A stretch of 7,680 nt of DNA from Planctomycetota bacterium (lineage in GTDB: Bacteria > Planctomycetota > Phycisphaerae > UBA1845), in NCBI GenBank assembly GCA_022561255.1, contig JADFRO010000135.1:1-7680 (forward strand). Direction: 5' to 3'. This document shows, piece after piece, positions 6,495 through 7,680 of this stretch. The notes under the pieces were generated by a model. It had not been told where the DNA came from. It saw nothing but the letters and a program-made list of their open reading frames with translations, and did no database searches. The translations under genes were made by a program, and so were the position numbers. Each line of letters starts with the position of its first letter. Position 1 is the stretch's first letter.

Positions 6495-7460
6495 GTGAGG
6501 GCGGTCACTTTCAACGGGAAGCTCGCGTATTGTGGGGACTATCCCGAGCCGACACCGGCTGACGGCGAGTGCTTGATCCGCGTTAGCCTTGCGGGCATCT
6601 GTGGGACCGATCTGCACATCACAAACGGTTACATGAACTTTCGCGGCGTTCTGGGCCACGAGATGGTCGGAACGGTGGTGCACGGCTCGTCGGGGTGGGA
6701 AGGCAAACGCGTTGTCAGCGACATCAACTGCGTCTGCCGCAAGTGCGATTTGTGTCAGGCGGGGTTGGCGAATCATTGTCGCAACCGCACCGTCATGGGG
6801 ATCCTCGGTCGTGACGGCTGCTTCGCCGATTTGATCGCTGTGCCCGAGCAAAATTTGCACGAAGTTCCTGACGTCGTCTCCGACGAAGAGGCGGTCTTCA
6901 CGGAACCGCTTGCAGCCGCGTATCAGATCCTGGCACAGTGTTCGATCGAATCGCGCACGAACGTGACCGTGGTGGGTCCGGGTCGCCTTGGTCTCCTCGT
7001 CGCACAGGTGCTCGCCGAGACGGGGTGCAAATTGACGGTCCTTGGCCGTAACCCAACGAAACTCATGTTTTGCGAAAAGAAGGGGATTCAAGGATTGCAC
7101 ACGAGCGATCCGATCCCCAAAAACGAGCGCGACGTCGTCGTCGAATGCAGCGGCTCGCCCGAGGGGTTGAATCTGGCGATGCAGCTCGTGCGGCCACGCG
7201 GTACCATCGTCCTCAAGAGCACCTACGCTGATACGACGAGCGGTTCACTGAACCTCGCTCCGATTGTCATTAACGAGATCAATCTTGTGGGAAGTCGCTG
7301 TGGCTTGTTTCCCGAAGCGCTCAACGCTCTCGCACGGCAGGCGATCGACGTTCGGTCGATGATCTCGAAGACCTTTTCGATCGAGCAAGCGATCGAAGCG
7401 TTCGAGGCGTCCGCCGATTCACGCAACATCAAGATTCTTCTAAAGATCAATCCGAAGTAG
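6495..7460 (+). CDS. Zinc-dependent medium-chain alcohol dehydrogenase
   Basis: The protein has 321 residues, rather short for a family typically near 340-350. It starts V(M)RAVTFNGK, the classic first β-strand of this family. Catalytic zinc ligands are C36 (ICGTD), H55-E56 (GHE) and probably E137 (TEPLA). The structural zinc site is C81, C84, C87 and C95 in the usual C-x2-C-x2-C-x7-C spacing. The Rossmann nucleotide site is VVGPGRLG, with glycines at 161, 163 and 166. The second β-strand ends in GRN (184-186) with no acidic residue, which hints at NADP(H) rather than NAD(H); this is inference. The family oxidises alcohols or polyols or reduces carbonyls; the substrate cannot be read from sequence. 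The gene is divergent from the envelope operon and stands alone. Its TAG stop lies within the first unit of a 13-base tandem repeat. Confidence 0.93.
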   Translation: MRAVTFNGKLAYCGDYPEPTPADGECLIRVSLAGICGTDLHITNGYMNFRGVLGHEMVGTVVHGSSGWEGKRVVSDINCVCRKCDLCQAGLANHCRNRTVMGILGRDGCFADLIAVPEQNLHEVPDVVSDEEAVFTEPLAAAYQILAQCSIESRTNVTVVGPGRLGLLVAQVLAETGCKLTVLGRNPTKLMFCEKKGIQGLHTSDPIPKNERDVVVECSGSPEGLNLAMQLVRPRGTIVLKSTYADTTSGSLNLAPIVINEINLVGSRCGLFPEALNALARQAIDVRSMISKTFSIEQAIEAFEASADSRNIKILLKINPK

Positions 7461-7530
7461 AGCGCCGAAGTAGAGCGCCGAAGTAGTGCTTCGAAGTAAT
7501 GCGCCAAAGTGATGCGCCGACGTAAATGCG
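7453..7530 (+). repeat. Six 13-base tandem units spanning the dehydrogenase stop codon
   Basis: Units start at 7453, 7466, 7479, 7492, 7505 and 7518. The first two are identical (CGAAGTAGAGCGC) and later ones drift. The first unit contains the final Lys codon and TAG stop of the dehydrogenase. Positions 6-8 of every unit are a stop triplet: TAG, TAG, TAG, TAA, TGA, TAA. Because 13 is not a multiple of 3, each forward frame receives two of them. Confidence 0.9.
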
Positions 7531-7543
7531 TTGTCCTACGTCG
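7518..7543 (+). other. Hairpin downstream of the dehydrogenase
   Basis: CGACGTA (7518-7524) and TACGTCG (7537-7543) form a perfect seven-base stem around a twelve-base loop. There is no T-run, so intrinsic termination is not supported. It overlaps the last tandem unit and competes for bases with the inverted repeat at 7527-7595. Confidence 0.35.
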
Positions 7544-7595
7544 ATCGATGAGCGGGCCTGAACCGAGCCGCGACCGTGAGGGAGCGGACAACGTA
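7527..7595. repeat. Inverted repeat enclosing copy B of the 27-base repeat
   Basis: TGCGTTGTCC (7527-7536) is the inverse of GGACAACGTA (7586-7595) at nine of ten positions, the exception being a G-U pair. The right arm shares its GGAC with the end of the 27-base repeat. The arms differ in sequence from those around copy A, although both copies lie within an inverted repeat. Confidence 0.45.
7563..7589 (-). repeat. 27-base dispersed repeat, copy B (inverted)
   Basis: Starting CCGAGCCGCGACCG on the + strand, this is the exact reverse complement of 2456-2482 over all 27 bases. It lies about 100 bases past the dehydrogenase stop, in a stretch with no gene. Confidence 0.85.
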
Positions 7596-7604
7596 CTTGG
7601 ACTG

Positions 7605-7680
7605 CATATTTGCTTCCCGTTTCGGCAGGGGACTGAGGGCTACATATTTTCCTCCCCCCTTTTTGTAAGGGGGGATTGAG
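7605..7680. repeat. Two degenerate copies of a C-run/G-run palindromic element, second cut by window edge
   Basis: CATATTT begins at 7605 and again at 7643, each followed by a pyrimidine run, a T-rich centre, a G-run and TGAG. In the second copy, 7653-7661 pairs perfectly with 7667-7675 (nine pairs including six C-G, five-base loop). The first copy keeps only TCCC/GGGGA. The type resembles the C6...G6 intergenic repeats seen in many bacterial genomes. No gene is visible here. Confidence 0.55.

Noticed and set aside
6195..7100. 301-codon open frame on the minus strand opposite the dehydrogenase
   Set aside because: It is antisense to a gene with clear zinc and nucleotide motifs, shows no recognisable domain, and has the low-complexity Arg/His-rich look of a GC-rich shadow frame.

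Overview
The window looks like a chromosomal piece of a planctomycete-type (PVC group) Gram-negative bacterium with moderately high GC. Three things suggest this: a DUF1573-like domain fused to redoxin domains, an LptE of the short planctomycete type, and a 27-base intergenic repeat that I recall (but could not search) as common in planctomycete genomes. I see no RNA genes, CRISPR arrays, transposase genes or phage genes.

Layout: (1) positions 1-2229, + strand, are the 3' part of a large exported protein with the end of a DUF1573-like domain followed by four tandem thioredoxin-like domains, each with its own CxxC. (2) Positions 2230-2587 lie between convergent genes. They hold a good intrinsic terminator and a 121-base element with 17-base terminal inverted repeats that carries the 27-base repeat. 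(3) Positions 2588-6198, - strand, form a compact envelope operon, transcribed in the order TPR/BamD-like exported protein, LptE-family lipoprotein, FtsH protease. The first two genes are 11 bases apart and the ribosome binding site of lptE overlaps the preceding stop codon; lptE and ftsH are 48 bases apart. (4) Positions 6199-6494 are a divergent intergenic region with one candidate promoter per direction. (5) Positions 6495-7460, + strand, encode a compact zinc-dependent medium-chain alcohol dehydrogenase with a GTG start. (6) Positions 7461-7680 have no gene but are dense in repeats: six 13-base tandem units that start inside the dehydrogenase stop region, a second inverted copy of the 27-base repeat inside another inverted repeat, and a pair of C-run/G-run hairpins.

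The minus-strand genes make sense together. LptE and BamD-like proteins serve outer-membrane assembly, and FtsH is the inner-membrane protease that in E. coli controls lipopolysaccharide synthesis through LpxC. The tetra-thioredoxin protein probably acts on disulfides outside the cytoplasm. The least ordinary signals are its four-domain array with two near-duplicate central modules, the stop-codon-bearing tandem repeat, and the two 27-base repeats, each within an inverted-repeat structure near gene 3' ends.
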